This document shows positions 54,807 through 64,000 of a stretch of DNA of 64,000 bases, one piece after another (position 1 is the stretch's first letter; each line of letters begins with the position of its first letter). This stretch comes from Stagonosporopsis chrysanthemi (lineage: Eukaryota > Ascomycota > Dothideomycetes > Pleosporales > Didymellaceae). A program made the position numbers and the translations under genes. The DNA lies in contig JAFISE010000059.1 of assembly GCA_022560025.1 (NCBI GenBank), positions 1 through 64,000 of the forward strand, written 5' to 3'. The notes below the pieces were generated by a model. The model was not told the DNA's origin and searched no databases. It saw only the letters and a program-made list of their open reading frames with translations.

Positions 54807-56105
54807 ATGTCTCGACTCTACCGGGCGACATTCCGAGCTTGCAGCCGGCCATGGCTGTCTGCGCGTCCTCGGGCGTTCTCGAGCACCACGTCCCGGCGGA
54901 TAATGGAGACTACGGGGTTCACAGAGAACCAACTGATGGTCCGCGAGGCAATTAGCCAGGTTTGCGCAAAGTTCCCAAATACATACTGGCAGGAGCACGA
55001 TCAAGATGGAACTGATCCTAAAGATTTCCACGCAGCGCTTGCAGCTGATGGCTGGCTTGGTGTTGCGCTGCCAGAGGCCTACGGGGGCGCTGGGCTGGGC
55101 ATCTCGGAGGCCACCATCATGATGCAGACAATAGCCGAATCTGGAGCTGGTATGGCGGGAGCGCAGGCGATTCATGCGAACGTCTACGCAACTCAGCCAT
55201 TGGCCAAATTTGGGACCAAGGAGCAGCTCGAGCAGACAATACCGAAGATCATTTCAGGGGAGTGGCGAACGTGTTTTGGCGTCACAGAGCCTAATGCCGG
55301 GCTCAACACCCTTGCGCTTGCGACGGCCGCGAAAAAACAGGACGATGACACATATTCCATCACCGGTCAGAAGATCTGGATTACCTGCGCGCAGGTCGCG
55401 TCCAAGATGATTCTTCTGGCGCGCACAAAAGCTGCGGAGGACGCTCCCAAGCCCAGTCAGGCGCTGTCCCTCTTTTGCATAGATGTGGACAAGAACAATC
55501 CCGGGCTCGAGATCAAAAAGATCAAGAAAATGGGCGGCCGCGCAGTAGACGCGAATGAGGTGTTTTTTGACAACTATCGCGTACCCGCCAGCACCCTAGT
55601 CGGGAAGGAAGGGCAGGGCTTCAAGATCATTCTGGATGGTATGAATGCCGAGAGGTGCTTGCTCGCTGGCGAGGCATTGGGCTTGGGATACGCAGCACTC
55701 GCAAAGGCAGCCGGCTATGCTCGCGAGCGCAAAGTCTTCAACAGGTCCATTGGGATGAACCAGGGCATCGCTCACCCGCTGGCCGACGCGTATATGAATC
55801 TCGAGGCGGCGAAGCTGGCGACATATCACGCTGCGAGGCTGTACGACGCGAGTACAAAGGACTCCTCTATTCGGCAGGATGCGGTAGGCATTGCAGCGAA
55901 TAGTGCAAAGTACTTGGCAGCAGAGGCGGCCTTCAAGGCGTGCGAGAGAGCGATTCTGGCACACGGCGGTATGGGGTATGCGGCCGAGTATGACGTAGAG
56001 CGGTGGTTCAGGGAGTGTATGGTGCCGCGAATCGCACCCGTCAGTCGAGAGATGATCTTGAACTACATTAGCGAGAAGGTCCTCGAGCTGCCACGTAGTT
56101 ATTGA
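54807..56105 (+). CDS. Acyl-CoA dehydrogenase family protein, mitochondrial-type leader
   Basis: A flavoprotein that removes hydrogen across the alpha-beta bond of acyl-CoA thioesters. Single exon, 432 aa. Residues 1-30 are rich in Arg, Ser and Ala without acidic residues, a typical mitochondrial leader, ending near RAFSSTTSRR. The three dehydrogenase domains follow: helical N-terminal (LPEAYGGAGLGISEATIMMQ), beta barrel (CFGVTEPNAGLN, ITGQKIWIT, DNYRVPASTLVGKEGQGFKI) and C-terminal helices (NRSIGMNQGIAHPLADAY, ILAHGGMGYAAEYDVERWFR). No peroxisomal SKL-type end is present (ends RSY). The exact acyl chain cannot be read. It starts at the ATG 54807. Confidence 0.93.
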   Translation: MSRLYRATFRACSRPWLSARPRAFSSTTSRRIMETTGFTENQLMVREAISQVCAKFPNTYWQEHDQDGTDPKDFHAALAADGWLGVALPEAYGGAGLGISEATIMMQTIAESGAGMAGAQAIHANVYATQPLAKFGTKEQLEQTIPKIISGEWRTCFGVTEPNAGLNTLALATAAKKQDDDTYSITGQKIWITCAQVASKMILLARTKAAEDAPKPSQALSLFCIDVDKNNPGLEIKKIKKMGGRAVDANEVFFDNYRVPASTLVGKEGQGFKIILDGMNAERCLLAGEALGLGYAALAKAAGYARERKVFNRSIGMNQGIAHPLADAYMNLEAAKLATYHAARLYDASTKDSSIRQDAVGIAANSAKYLAAEAAFKACERAILAHGGMGYAAEYDVERWFRECMVPRIAPVSREMILNYISEKVLELPRSY

Positions 56106-56723
56106 CAAGGCGTTGCGTCGAGAACTTGAGTTCAGACTAGAAGTGCAGGATCTAAGAGTACTCAACGCTCTCTCACGCACTTGCAAGACGGTCGCCGAAG
56201 CCTTGCGTTACACGAAGAACTCCTCTTCTCTGGCCGGTCAGATTTGCATGCTACTTTTACAAAGTCTTCTGTGCGCGCTATTTTGCTGCAGAATTCAATT
56301 AGAATTAAGCTTCAGTAGTCTAAAGAAAAGAGAGGAGTGAGTGCTACATTTTTGCGCGAAAAGATATGATAAAGTTGTTGTGTGACTTGTAGCCAACTTA
56401 GGAATCTACTATTCTCACACACGATTAGTGAAAAGAAACGAACACCTTCGCAAGTAGCCAAATCAAGGCGTCAATTGGACCACAAAGCTGCCAAACTAGT
56501 GCCATCTTCGCTTGTCGCCCCGTTCTCTTGCCTTCACTACAAAAGTGATTGCCTGTGACTGGCATGCCACTGCTTTCACTACAGGAAATTTGGTTAGCGC
56601 GGTCTTTATTAGGCAGTCACTCCTGCTCTCGAGTCTCTCTCCTTCGTGTTGTGCACCACCATCAACCTCGACACGAAACCAAACTCTACGCAAGGCCAGA
56701 TCGGGGCTTTGTGCTCCAAAAGG
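56106..56723. other. Intergenic region, no gene seen
   Basis: AT-richer than its surroundings at 56230-56430. It holds the 3-prime side of the dehydrogenase gene and the promoter of the F-box-like gene. No further feature was recognised. Confidence 0.55.
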
Positions 56724-58128
56724 ATGCATCCCGATCGCTTGAGGTTTGACCGCGCCTATATCAGCACAGGTGAACAAGCCGGTGAAGGTATCAGCCCGCC
56801 CCAATACCGTGTTACCAGCGCTCATGTCATCGATCTCGCCGCGGACAAGGGTCCTGAAGCCGCAGCAGGAAGTCAGCCTCACTACGATGATATGCGAGAA
56901 GAGAGCGTCCAGTATCTGCGCCAGAATCTGCCCAGGCTGAACCACTCTGAGCAAACAGCTTTGAAAGCCATGTTACACAAGTAAGAATCCCCCAATCTTC
57001 AATCGAAAGCCCGAACCAACGCAATGTAGGTTCTTTGATGACTCCGAATATCGACAAGCTGTGGTCAAGAATGGTGCAGCTGCAACTACAGCTTCGACCG
57101 TGCTCAGAAGGACGGCCACGCGCAATCTGCCATCTCTGAGCGGCAGAAGGTTCCGAGACACTCTGCTTCGCCAACAAGATACCGAACAATTGATTCCGGC
57201 CAATTTCACACGTCTGAGATCGTTTCGGTCGTCGTTTCGATCAATTCTGTCAGCTGGCGTCGATCGACGTACGCCCTTTCGATTCCTGGATCTCCCTGCT
57301 GAACTTCGAGTTATGATCGCCAAATATGCTCTTACGATACCCGGAGGTCTGTCTTGGGAGTGGAAAGAGTATCGTAACCGTCCCAGAACAGCCACACTAA
57401 GCTCCCGATCGATCTTCCACGGAGGCGATTTCAATATACTGAATGGTCTCTCCCACACCTGCAGAACGACACACTACGAAACACGTGGAATGATTTTCAG
57501 CTTAAATACAGTCCGTTTCCACTGGTTCAACATGCATAAATCCCAATCAGGCATCCCCAAGAGGTGTAAGAAGGCGGTCGATGGCCAGAATGCTGAGGTC
57601 GAAGGTCTTCTGGAAGCGTTTGAGATGTTCCAGGGTTCTAAGTTCGTGCAACAGAGCAGTACGCCTGTACATTGCACCTTTCACATTCAAAACTGGGATC
57701 GCGCTACCTTTCTCCCAGCTTACATCACACGATTTCAACGAGTAAGCCTCGCTCATACAATGATAACATTCTGTGTGCAAATTGGATGGTGGTGGCCTGT
57801 TGTACCGACGAAGAGAAGCATCGACCGAGCTGTGACGGGCCACGACTCCGATTCAATCTCTAGTGACGAGGAAGTGGGCGGCGAATTGATGAGGAGTGAG
57901 GTCCAACAAGAGCTACTGCTGCAGTCTATCAAGCAGTTCTTACAACAGGGTAGGGGGTTTCAAGCGCAGCTGAAGCAAGCAAAGGTCGACCAACGTGGAA
58001 GGATGTGGCGTGTTCGTCCAAATATGGAACACGCCGGCAACTCGGGATTTGAGGCTGAGACATGTCGCGACCTTCTCTCTGCTTCTGAGTATGATATGCT
58101 ACAGTCTTTCCTCACCGATGGTATCTAG
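56724..58128 (+). CDS. F-box-like fungal protein of unknown function
   Basis: Exon 1 is 56724-56980 and exon 2 is 57030-58128, giving 451 aa. The intron (donor GTAAGA, acceptor GTAG) joins ALKAMLHK to FFDDSEYRQAVVKNGA. The central TPFRFLDLPAELRVMIAKYA is the F-box-like or 2EXR-like start common in Dothideomycete orphan families. Then come HTCRTTHYETRGMIFSLNT, with the pattern of these families, and a Glu/Asp-rich plus Gln-rich C-terminal part. No catalytic motif. If a true F-box, it would recruit substrates to an SCF ubiquitin ligase, but this is inference. The frame is open upstream of the chosen ATG without another Met, so an earlier exon is possible. Confidence 0.75.
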
Positions 58129-58782
58129 AACAGACTGAAGAGTACCGCCGTCCCAAGCCGAAGTCAGACTCTTTGGTTTTGGGCATCTCGTTCCAGCATG
58201 CGTTCGAGCTACTCAAACCTCAGCATACATCTCAGCATACATCTCAGCACACCACATGTATGTCATCATGCAGTGCGTTTGGTATCATGGGATGCTACTT
58301 TCCATTTACGCAGTCGCTCCAACCCAGGGTCTAGTGCGTTCGGGAATTACATCTTAGGCTCCACATGCTAGGTCCAAGGCTTCATGGGCATGATATCATA
58401 GACCAATCGAATTTTACTGCTGATTCTTTCGAGGCACGACTGTGTGTATGCGTGATATCCATAAAAAATCGAGCATGAACCTTGATGGCAATGTTATTGA
58501 ACCGGTAGTTGACATCACAATTGCAAACAAAGTAGGTCATATGCAGGCTGTGCGGTTTGATTTCTCTGAGTATGATGTAGGACCGAAAAGCAATAGCTGC
58601 GGATAACCAAACCAATGCCTTCCCGCTAGCTCCCACCGAGATTGAAAAGCTGATCTCGAGCGATAATTTTGGATAGCTTGAGCCGTGGAGCTCAGAGATA
58701 TCTGGGTTACCATCAATCCGGCATGGTCTCGAAATGTTCTAAATCAAGTGTTGCGCTGGTCTCCGCAGTAGAGTGCAAGCGC
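58129..58782. other. Intergenic region, no gene seen
   Basis: AT-richer sequence with a small direct repeat CAGCATACATCT (58223-58246). No gene was recognised. Confidence 0.5.
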
Positions 58783-59431
58783 TCAGCCGCTGCATCCAGG
58801 TGAGCTTGCTACGCGCTCGTCCGACTTTCTGCTGGAGGTCTTTTTGTTGATTACTTTTGGCAGCTCTGCTGCCGGGCTCCACTTAATACACTGGCTGTCG
58901 TTGTCGTTGTCGTTGACCGATGGCCCATAGTAGCGGTCATGTGCCGTAGGGTCGTTGTTGTACTGGAGGCGGCGCAAGTGCAGAATTACTCGGGGTAATG
59001 GGAGAGGGTGCGGCTGATGCCGAGGACTCGTGCGACGGTGGTACTGGAGACGAAGCCGACGTTGGTGTCGGGGACTCATCTGACAGTGGTGTCAATGGAT
59101 TCTCGGCGAACATTTTCGCTGCTCACTCGAACCAGGGTCTACTGTCTGTGAGTTCGGTAGGGTCATCTTGAATGTAACGGTACAGACCACTCGGTGGCCT
59201 TGTGAGCTCTGTACCGTCGTTGAAGTCTCTGGCTAGCTTGACCGTACTTGCATAAACGAGGAAGAGCCACTCATGTTCTTTCTTCTCTTCTTTGCTCATC
59301 TTGACTTCCGCCGTCGCCCTGTCAATCTCATGGCGGAACCTCTGGTTCTCGTGGCGGAGCTTGAGAATCTCAGCACGAAGTCCTGTCTCATCGAGCCCGT
59401 TGTACTCGCTCATGTTGTTCGGATCATCCAT
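58783..59431 (-). pseudogene. Small coiled-coil gene, apparently broken by a stop and a frameshift
   Basis: A first part (59431-59123) encodes 102 aa starting MDDPNNMSEYNG with a coiled coil (AEILKLRHENQRFRHEID) and ARDFNDGTEL. It ends in TGA at 59125-59123. The same frame continues at once to a Met at 59113 and 58 codons of Ser/Pro-rich sequence (ENPLTPLSDESPTPTSA). A shift to another frame near 58950 would continue into NNDPTAHDRYYGPSV and DNDNDSQCIKWSPAAELP and end at 58783. Three natural-looking pieces in two frames suggest a decayed gene of about 215 residues, or an unseen splice pattern. The family was not recognised. The first 102 aa alone may still be expressed. Confidence 0.5.
58897..58914. 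repeat. GTCGTT triple repeat
   Basis: Three perfect hexamers that read Asn-Asp on the reverse strand, inside the second frame of the broken gene. Confidence 0.85.
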
Positions 59432-59560
59432 CGTGGGCGGCAGGTCAGATATGAAAGTCCGGCAAGGTAAGCTTTTGACGCGGCGGAGGCTTGGAGCTTG
59501 ATAGTGAGAGGCGAGTAGTGCGAGCTCTCTCGAGGCGGTGGAGGTTTAGTAGTAGACGGC

Positions 59561-59665
59561 AAGAGGTAAGAGGTAAGAGGTAAGAGGTAAGAGGTAAGAG
59601 GTAAGAGGTAAGAGGTAAGAGGTAAGAGGTAAGAGGTAAGAGGTAAGAGGTAAGAGGTAAGAGGT
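59561..59665 (+). repeat. 7 bp minisatellite, 15 perfect copies of AAGAGGT
   Basis: Fifteen uninterrupted copies of AAGAGGT, read equally as AGGTAAG. It begins 130 bp before the start codon of the small reverse gene. In the forward direction every unit contains AG/GTAAG, the 5-prime splice-site consensus. Confidence 0.97.
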
Positions 59666-59875
59666 GAGAGTAACACGAAGCTTGCTGTTCAAGGTGTTAG
59701 AGGTAATTGGACCAGTCGTGCGAGTCTCTTGCGAGTTGATGAGGACTCTGAAGAACATAACCACTTTGACCTCTGTCACAGGACAGTCGTACTTGGTCCG
59801 GGAACGTCCAGGATAACTCGGTGGAGCGAGGCGGAAGGATTGATTGGAGCTTCCCCAGCTCTTTCGACGCAGTGC

Positions 59876-61027
59876 TCAATTGTCGCTGACGTCGTTCAAT
59901 AGTCCATGGATCTGCAGTAGCTTGTTGTATCTGCTCTGCTGTGGATCGACAAGCTGCTTCGCCGCATCAGCGCCAGCGACTGGGAGCTGTTTTGTACCTT
60001 CGCCCTTGAACTTCTTAGGTACCAGCTTTGGATCCAGTAGACCGACTTGTACAAGTACAGACGCCTGGTCCCAATACATGTGCTCTGAGACCAATTTCCC
60101 TCCTCTCACCGCGACAACGCTGACCATCGGTATCTCGACGAATTTGTCTGTGGGTTGAACGCCAGGTAGAATCCAGTCCACTTCGTCTGAGTGCGTGAAA
60201 GACACTACCATCTCATCGACGATGCGCTCGACGCCCATGGTCCGTGAGACCAGCCGTATCTTGAAGTCTTCGACCAGGCTGGGAACGAAAAACTCTCTGT
60301 AGAACTCTTCAAGCTTCTTCCTCCCTACACCACCCTGGAGAGTGGGCATTATCGTAACATGCGGGCTGTTCTGCGTCATCCCTTTGACCACGCTCATGCT
60401 TGCTCGCTCGGGTACATCGTCCTCATATTTCGCTGTCCAAAAGCTCTGCACTACAAGTTCAAGATCCACTTCCTTCTTAAAGCCTTTGCGCACGCACGCC
60501 AACGCCCTGCTCCAGGCCAAATTCGCCTCGACCTCTGAGTACGCCTTTGAGCTCGGATCGGCAAAGCCAGTCGCGCAATTATCGTAGCGGTAGAGCTTCC
60601 AATCAACCATCTCCGGGTGCGGGCTGCTCTGGCTCTTACTCGCGACGTGAACCTGTGGATTTGTGCTCTCAGGGTACTTCGCTTTGATGCCAGGAAGCAC
60701 AGGCGGATAGAAAGCCACGATTGCACAGCATTTGTTGAGCGGCTTCATGGCAGTCTTGAGGACTATACTAGCAGCGACGCCGTATGCTATGATTGCATAG
60801 TGTTCGCCGAGCTCAAGCTTGCTATTGAGGTTCTTGATGGTGTGGATGTAAGCGGGCTGAGACTCTGGGGCATATGGAATGTATGTGACATCGTAGCCTT
60901 CTTCTTTCCAGGCGAGCAGCGCTTTTTCGGGCGGGTGCGGAGTCGCATCGGTTATAAAGATCTTGGGTGGGCCGTTGTTGAATCTGAGGAAGCCTCCTGT
61001 GCCAGGTGCAGATGATGAGACTGACAT
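59876..61027 (-). CDS. Dienelactone hydrolase-like domain fused to a SnoaL-like domain
   Basis: Single exon, 383 aa. The N-terminal ~210 residues follow an alpha/beta-hydrolase of the dienelactone hydrolase type (IFITDATPHPPEKALLAWKE, YIPYAPESQPAYI, AIVAFYPPVLPG). The nucleophile elbow reads AYGVAAS (residues 81-87), with no Cys or Ser at the usual place, so hydrolase activity is doubtful. The C-terminal part (about residues 235-360) is a SnoaL/NTF2-like fold: LEEFYREFFVPSL, ERIVDEMVVSFTHS, VAVRGGKLVSEHMYWDQ, ASVLVQVGLLD. The fusion is known in fungi; its job is not. The start is the ATG at 61027. It shares a 485 bp divergent region with PRX1. Confidence 0.85.
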   Translation of the reverse strand: MSVSSSAPGTGGFLRFNNGPPKIFITDATPHPPEKALLAWKEEGYDVTYIPYAPESQPAYIHTIKNLNSKLELGEHYAIIAYGVAASIVLKTAMKPLNKCCAIVAFYPPVLPGIKAKYPESTNPQVHVASKSQSSPHPEMVDWKLYRYDNCATGFADPSSKAYSEVEANLAWSRALACVRKGFKKEVDLELVVQSFWTAKYEDDVPERASMSVVKGMTQNSPHVTIMPTLQGGVGRKKLEEFYREFFVPSLVEDFKIRLVSRTMGVERIVDEMVVSFTHSDEVDWILPGVQPTDKFVEIPMVSVVAVRGGKLVSEHMYWDQASVLVQVGLLDPKLVPKKFKGEGTKQLPVAGADAAKQLVDPQQSRYNKLLQIHGLLNDVSDN

Positions 61028-61512
61028 GTTGGTGAAGTGCAAGTGCTGCTGCGGTTGTAAGCAATCTTGGGCTCGATCCGGTCTACGCTTAGTAGAAGTT
61101 TGCGCAACGCGTTGCGCTGGACTTAGGGGCCGTTTTATGCCAGCCGCATGTTGGCCGTCCTTGTCGCGATCCTGGTTCGGATCCCGGTTGCCAGGAAGTG
61201 TAACTGGTTCAGATCGAGCCTATGACGCAATGTTCAAGATTGCACGACCTTCACGTGGCACACGTGGAGCCACAGCTAGTGGACGGGCTTGTGTCGCCGT
61301 TGACATTAGTCCCGGCTTGTAACTCCATCTTTACTGGTAGCAATTGCCGATGGATAGATTTCTGAGGCTTAAGGCGATGAATCGTTTGCGGTCCAACCGT
61401 GTGGGGATGACGCAATCATCACCGAATTCACTTTAGTAATCGCAATCGCCGTCAAGAGCCCGGACTTCTGAACAGCTCCATTGCGACCCATTGACATCTA
61501 CCGAACTTCGCA
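61028..61512. promoter_or_regulatory. Divergent promoter region, hydrolase-like / PRX1
   Basis: The 485 bp between divergent starts carry no gene. TGACATTAGT (61301-61310) and GCGATTACTAAAG-like sequences resemble AP-1/Yap1 sites (TKACTAA, on the reverse strand at about 61433-61439), which would fit an oxidant-induced peroxiredoxin; this is inference. Confidence 0.4.
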
Positions 61513-62329
61513 ATGTCTGCCTTTATTCCCCGTGCAGCTTCTCGAGCTCTGCGCTCTACCGCCCGGCCTGCGTTGCGCGTCCAGCGCCCCGCATTCCGCC
61601 GCGGTCTCGCAATTCCTGCCGAGCAGCCACGGCTGAGGATCGGTTCGGTCGCGCCTGACTTTGAGGCCCAGACGACACACGGAAAGATCAAATTCCACGA
61701 CTTCCTCAACGGCAAATGGACTATCTTGTTCTCCCACCCCGCCGACTTCACACCCGTCTGCACTACTGAGCTTGGTGCTTTTGCCAAGTTGAAGAATGAG
61801 TTCGATGCTCGTGGCGTGCAGATGTTGGGTCTTGTATGTTCAAACCAAGAAAGCCTAGACTCGGCTCAACACTGACCTTCTCTAGAGCGCCAACGACCTC
61901 AGCTCCCATGATCAATGGGTCAGTGATATCAACGAGACGCAGAATACCACCGTCAAGTTCCCTATCATCGCTGATGCCGACCGCAAAGTTGCCTTCCTTT
62001 ATGACATGATTGCGCAAGACGACCTCGACAACATCAAGGAGAAGGGCATTGCGTTCACTATCCGCTCTGTCTTCATCATCGATCCTGCCAAGAAGATCAG
62101 GCTCAAGATGGATTACCCTGCGAGCACCGGCCGAAACACCGCCGAGGTACTTAGGGTCATTGATAGCTTACAAACGGGCGACAAGAAGGGTGTCGTAACG
62201 CCAATCAACTGGAATGTTGGAGACGATGTCATCGTTCCGCCAAGCGTGAGCACCGAAGACGCGAAGAAGAAGTTTGGAGAGGTTAGGGAGGTCAAACCGT
62301 ACCTGAGATTTACGAACGTTGGTAAATAA
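61513..62329 (+). CDS. PRX1: 1-Cys peroxiredoxin, mitochondrial type
   Basis: It reduces peroxides with one peroxidatic Cys, recycled by glutathione or thioredoxin. Exon 1 is 61513-61833 and exon 2 is 61886-62329, giving 254 aa. The first ~33 residues are rich in Arg, Ala and Ser, a mitochondrial leader. The catalytic SHPADFTPVCTTELG places the peroxidatic Cys at residue 83, and it is the only Cys in the protein, so this is a true 1-Cys form. The C-terminus has the Prx6-type dimer extension (RLKMDYPASTGRN, TPINWNVGDDVIVPPSV, LRFTNVGK). The intron uses donor GTATGT, CTGAC branch and CTAG. Confidence 0.95.
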
Positions 62330-62483
62330 GTGCCACAAGAAACTTTGAGAAGTGTACGATGCAGTAAGAAGCATGATAGTGTAGTATTAGACAAGGGTAT
62401 CAATCCGACCCATCCACATTTAGATCCCTTCCTGCTACGCCAGGTGCCTTACGCTTTGCTCAACAAAAAAGTCAATGTCGACC

Positions 62484-64000
62484 TTATCGACCAACTCCAA
62501 CCTTTCCAGTTCCCTTACTTTGCTTCTTCTCCGTCCACTCCTCGACCTGCTTCGCCTTGTGATAATGCGGCGCCACCTCAGTCAACCACTCTGCCTGGAT
62601 CGGCGCCACACTCCTCACCCATTCCTTACTTGTACTCGTCAACTCATAAAACACAATCCAGCGATCTCTCGTCTGCTTGCGCGCCATGCAAGAGCTTGGA
62701 TGAATGAAGACACTCAGTTTCTGGCTGACCGTCGAGTAACTCTGCCCATCGCGGTTCAAACGCGCAACATTCGTGAAATATCCACTTGTAAACGCCTTCA
62801 GGATCTTGACGTGGTCCGAAATCCCCGACGAGCTGTGCGGCAGCTCGACTTTATCGCACAGCCGCTGCAGCTGCTCGCGCACATTGCGGACACGGTTCAG
62901 CGCGCGGTAGTCGATGAAGTTTTCCTTGCACCATGCCTGGCTGAACTCGTTCTCTGTAAACTCGTTCCAGATCTTCAGGAACGCGATGAGGTCGCCTCCT
63001 GCGGCGTCTTCGCTGAAGCGCTGCTTGGCAAGGTCGGCGGCTACTTTTTTGTCCTTGGGTGCGAAGAAGAGCGTTCCTGCTTCGCTGACCATGGAGACGA
63101 GCGTGACCATCTCCTCCACACAGCCGTATTTGTCCGCAGCGAGGAGCGCTTTGCCTAGCTTGGGGTCCAGGGGCAGTTCGCTGGCGCGTCGGCCGAGCTT
63201 GGTCACTTTGCCCATCGAGTCGATGTAGCCAAGCGCGTAGAGGTGCTCGAGAGATGCGGCAATTGCGGTAGTCGAGGGCGGATCGATGAAGTCGAAGTTC
63301 AGAAGATCGTTTATGCCCATTGTCTTCAAGGTAAGCATTGGACCGTCAAGGTCACAACGTAGGATCTCAGGCTCGGTCTCCATCTGCAATTCGTTGTAGA
63401 AGGCGTACTTTGTATAGAGCCTGAAGCACATTCCAGGTCCTGTACGTCCGGCACGACCAGCTCTCTGTTCAGCACTTGCTCGCGAGCACGGTACGACCAC
63501 CAATGTGTTCATGGAGCGCTTGTGGTCGTACACCGACTGTTTTTCAAGGCCACAATCGATACAGTACCGGATACCATCAATGGTCAAACTAGTCTCTGCG
63601 ATATTGGTACTGAGAACGATCTTACGGTGACCAGGGGGTGTTGGTGCGAAAATCTTCTGTTGGTCCTCTGCTGGTAGCGCACCATATACAGGAGCGACGA
63701 TGATAGGGCCTGCCTTCGATCCAAGTTTCCGTGATGTCTCTGTTATGTACTCGGCAGCGCTTTCGATCTCTTCTGAACCCGTAAAGAATACCAAAATATC
63801 TCCAGGCCCTTGTGAGAGGTGTATTTGGAAGACTGTCGTGACGGCAGCATTCAGGTAGTTAGCTTCTGGCGAACTCGAATACAAACGCTCGATGGGATGT
63901 GTTCGACCGGGAATATTGAACAACGGCGCACCGCCGAAGTAATCTGAGAACTTTGTGGCGTTTAGGGTAGCACTGGTGACCAGAAGCCTGAACTCTGGTC
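62484..64000 (-). CDS. DEAH-box RNA helicase, spliceosomal Prp2/Prp22/Prp43 type (N-terminus outside the window)
   Basis: An ATP-driven RNA helicase. The window shows the C-terminal 505 residues; the gene continues beyond 64000. Visible are motif III (LLVTSATLNATKFSDYFGG), IPGRTHPIERLYSS, motif IV ILVFFTGSEEIE, motif V VLSTNIAETSLTIDG, motif VI QRAGRAGRTGPG, then the winged-helix and ratchet (LPLDPKLGKALLAADKYGC, EFSQAWCKENFIDYRALNRV) and the OB fold (SVFIHPSSCMARKQ, WIVFYELTSTSKEWVR, WLTEVAPHYH). The end is Lys/Gly-rich. The final blocks look closest to Prp2/DHX16 but Prp22 and Prp43 are near relatives. No intron in the visible part. Confidence 0.9.
   Translation of the reverse strand, partial: PEFRLLVTSATLNATKFSDYFGGAPLFNIPGRTHPIERLYSSSPEANYLNAAVTTVFQIHLSQGPGDILVFFTGSEEIESAAEYITETSRKLGSKAGPIIVAPVYGALPAEDQQKIFAPTPPGHRKIVLSTNIAETSLTIDGIRYCIDCGLEKQSVYDHKRSMNTLVVVPCSRASAEQRAGRAGRTGPGMCFRLYTKYAFYNELQMETEPEILRCDLDGPMLTLKTMGINDLLNFDFIDPPSTTAIAASLEHLYALGYIDSMGKVTKLGRRASELPLDPKLGKALLAADKYGCVEEMVTLVSMVSEAGTLFFAPKDKKVAADLAKQRFSEDAAGGDLIAFLKIWNEFTENEFSQAWCKENFIDYRALNRVRNVREQLQRLCDKVELPHSSSGISDHVKILKAFTSGYFTNVARLNRDGQSYSTVSQKLSVFIHPSSCMARKQTRDRWIVFYELTSTSKEWVRSVAPIQAEWLTEVAPHYHKAKQVEEWTEKKQSKGTGKVGVGR

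Noticed and set aside
59561..59665. CRISPR array or coding repeat
   Set aside because: Units are 7 bp with no spacers, and the organism is a fungus; the open reverse frame through it is only a result of the repeat lacking stops.

Overview
The window is nuclear DNA of a filamentous ascomycete (Pezizomycotina; a Dothideomycete would fit, but this was not tested by any search). The evidence is spliceosomal introns of about 40-75 nt with GTRNGT donors, CTRAC branch sites and YAG acceptors, a repeat island with the mark of repeat-induced point mutation (RIP), and fungal-only families (DASH subunit Spc34, WOPR/Pac2 regulator, Zn2Cys6 factor, DUF3431, PL3 pectate lyase). All gene models were built by hand from reading frames and splice signals.

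Layout. 1-2600 is an AT-rich RIP island with a dead pogo-type transposase tail and a G/C-rich inverted repeat. Directly beside it (3330-7059) is a DIM-2-type cytosine-5 DNA methyltransferase gene, with an in-frame TGA inside its catalytic domain. The rest is gene-bearing: dihydroorotase URA4 (-), a DUF3431 membrane protein (-), a full-size ABCG transporter (-), a 3.4 kb gap, a Zn2Cys6/AT-hook factor (-), a 3.2 kb gap, CFT2 (+), a secreted DUF985 cupin (+), a C2H2 protein (-), AIP1 (-), an FAD monooxygenase (+), a 4.1 kb gap, a Pac2-type WOPR regulator (+), a Dal5-type MFS permease (+), a four-span membrane protein (-), an SDR (+), SPC34 (-), RPN3 (+), an AVO2-like ankyrin protein (+), CutC (-), a VOC protein (+), a PL3 pectate lyase (-), a mitochondrial-type acyl-CoA dehydrogenase (+), an F-box-like protein (+), a decayed or mis-spliced small gene and a minisatellite, a hydrolase-like/SnoaL fusion (-), 1-Cys peroxiredoxin PRX1 (+), and a DEAH helicase (-) cut by the window end.

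Most genes are unrelated housekeeping or accessory genes, not a cluster. Several share short divergent promoters (SPC34/RPN3, CutC/VOC, hydrolase-like/PRX1, AIP1/monooxygenase). The feature most worth attention is the left end, where a gene for the DNA-methylation machinery lies against a RIP-mutated repeat and appears to be disrupted. No gene cluster that looks like a new multi-gene system was found.
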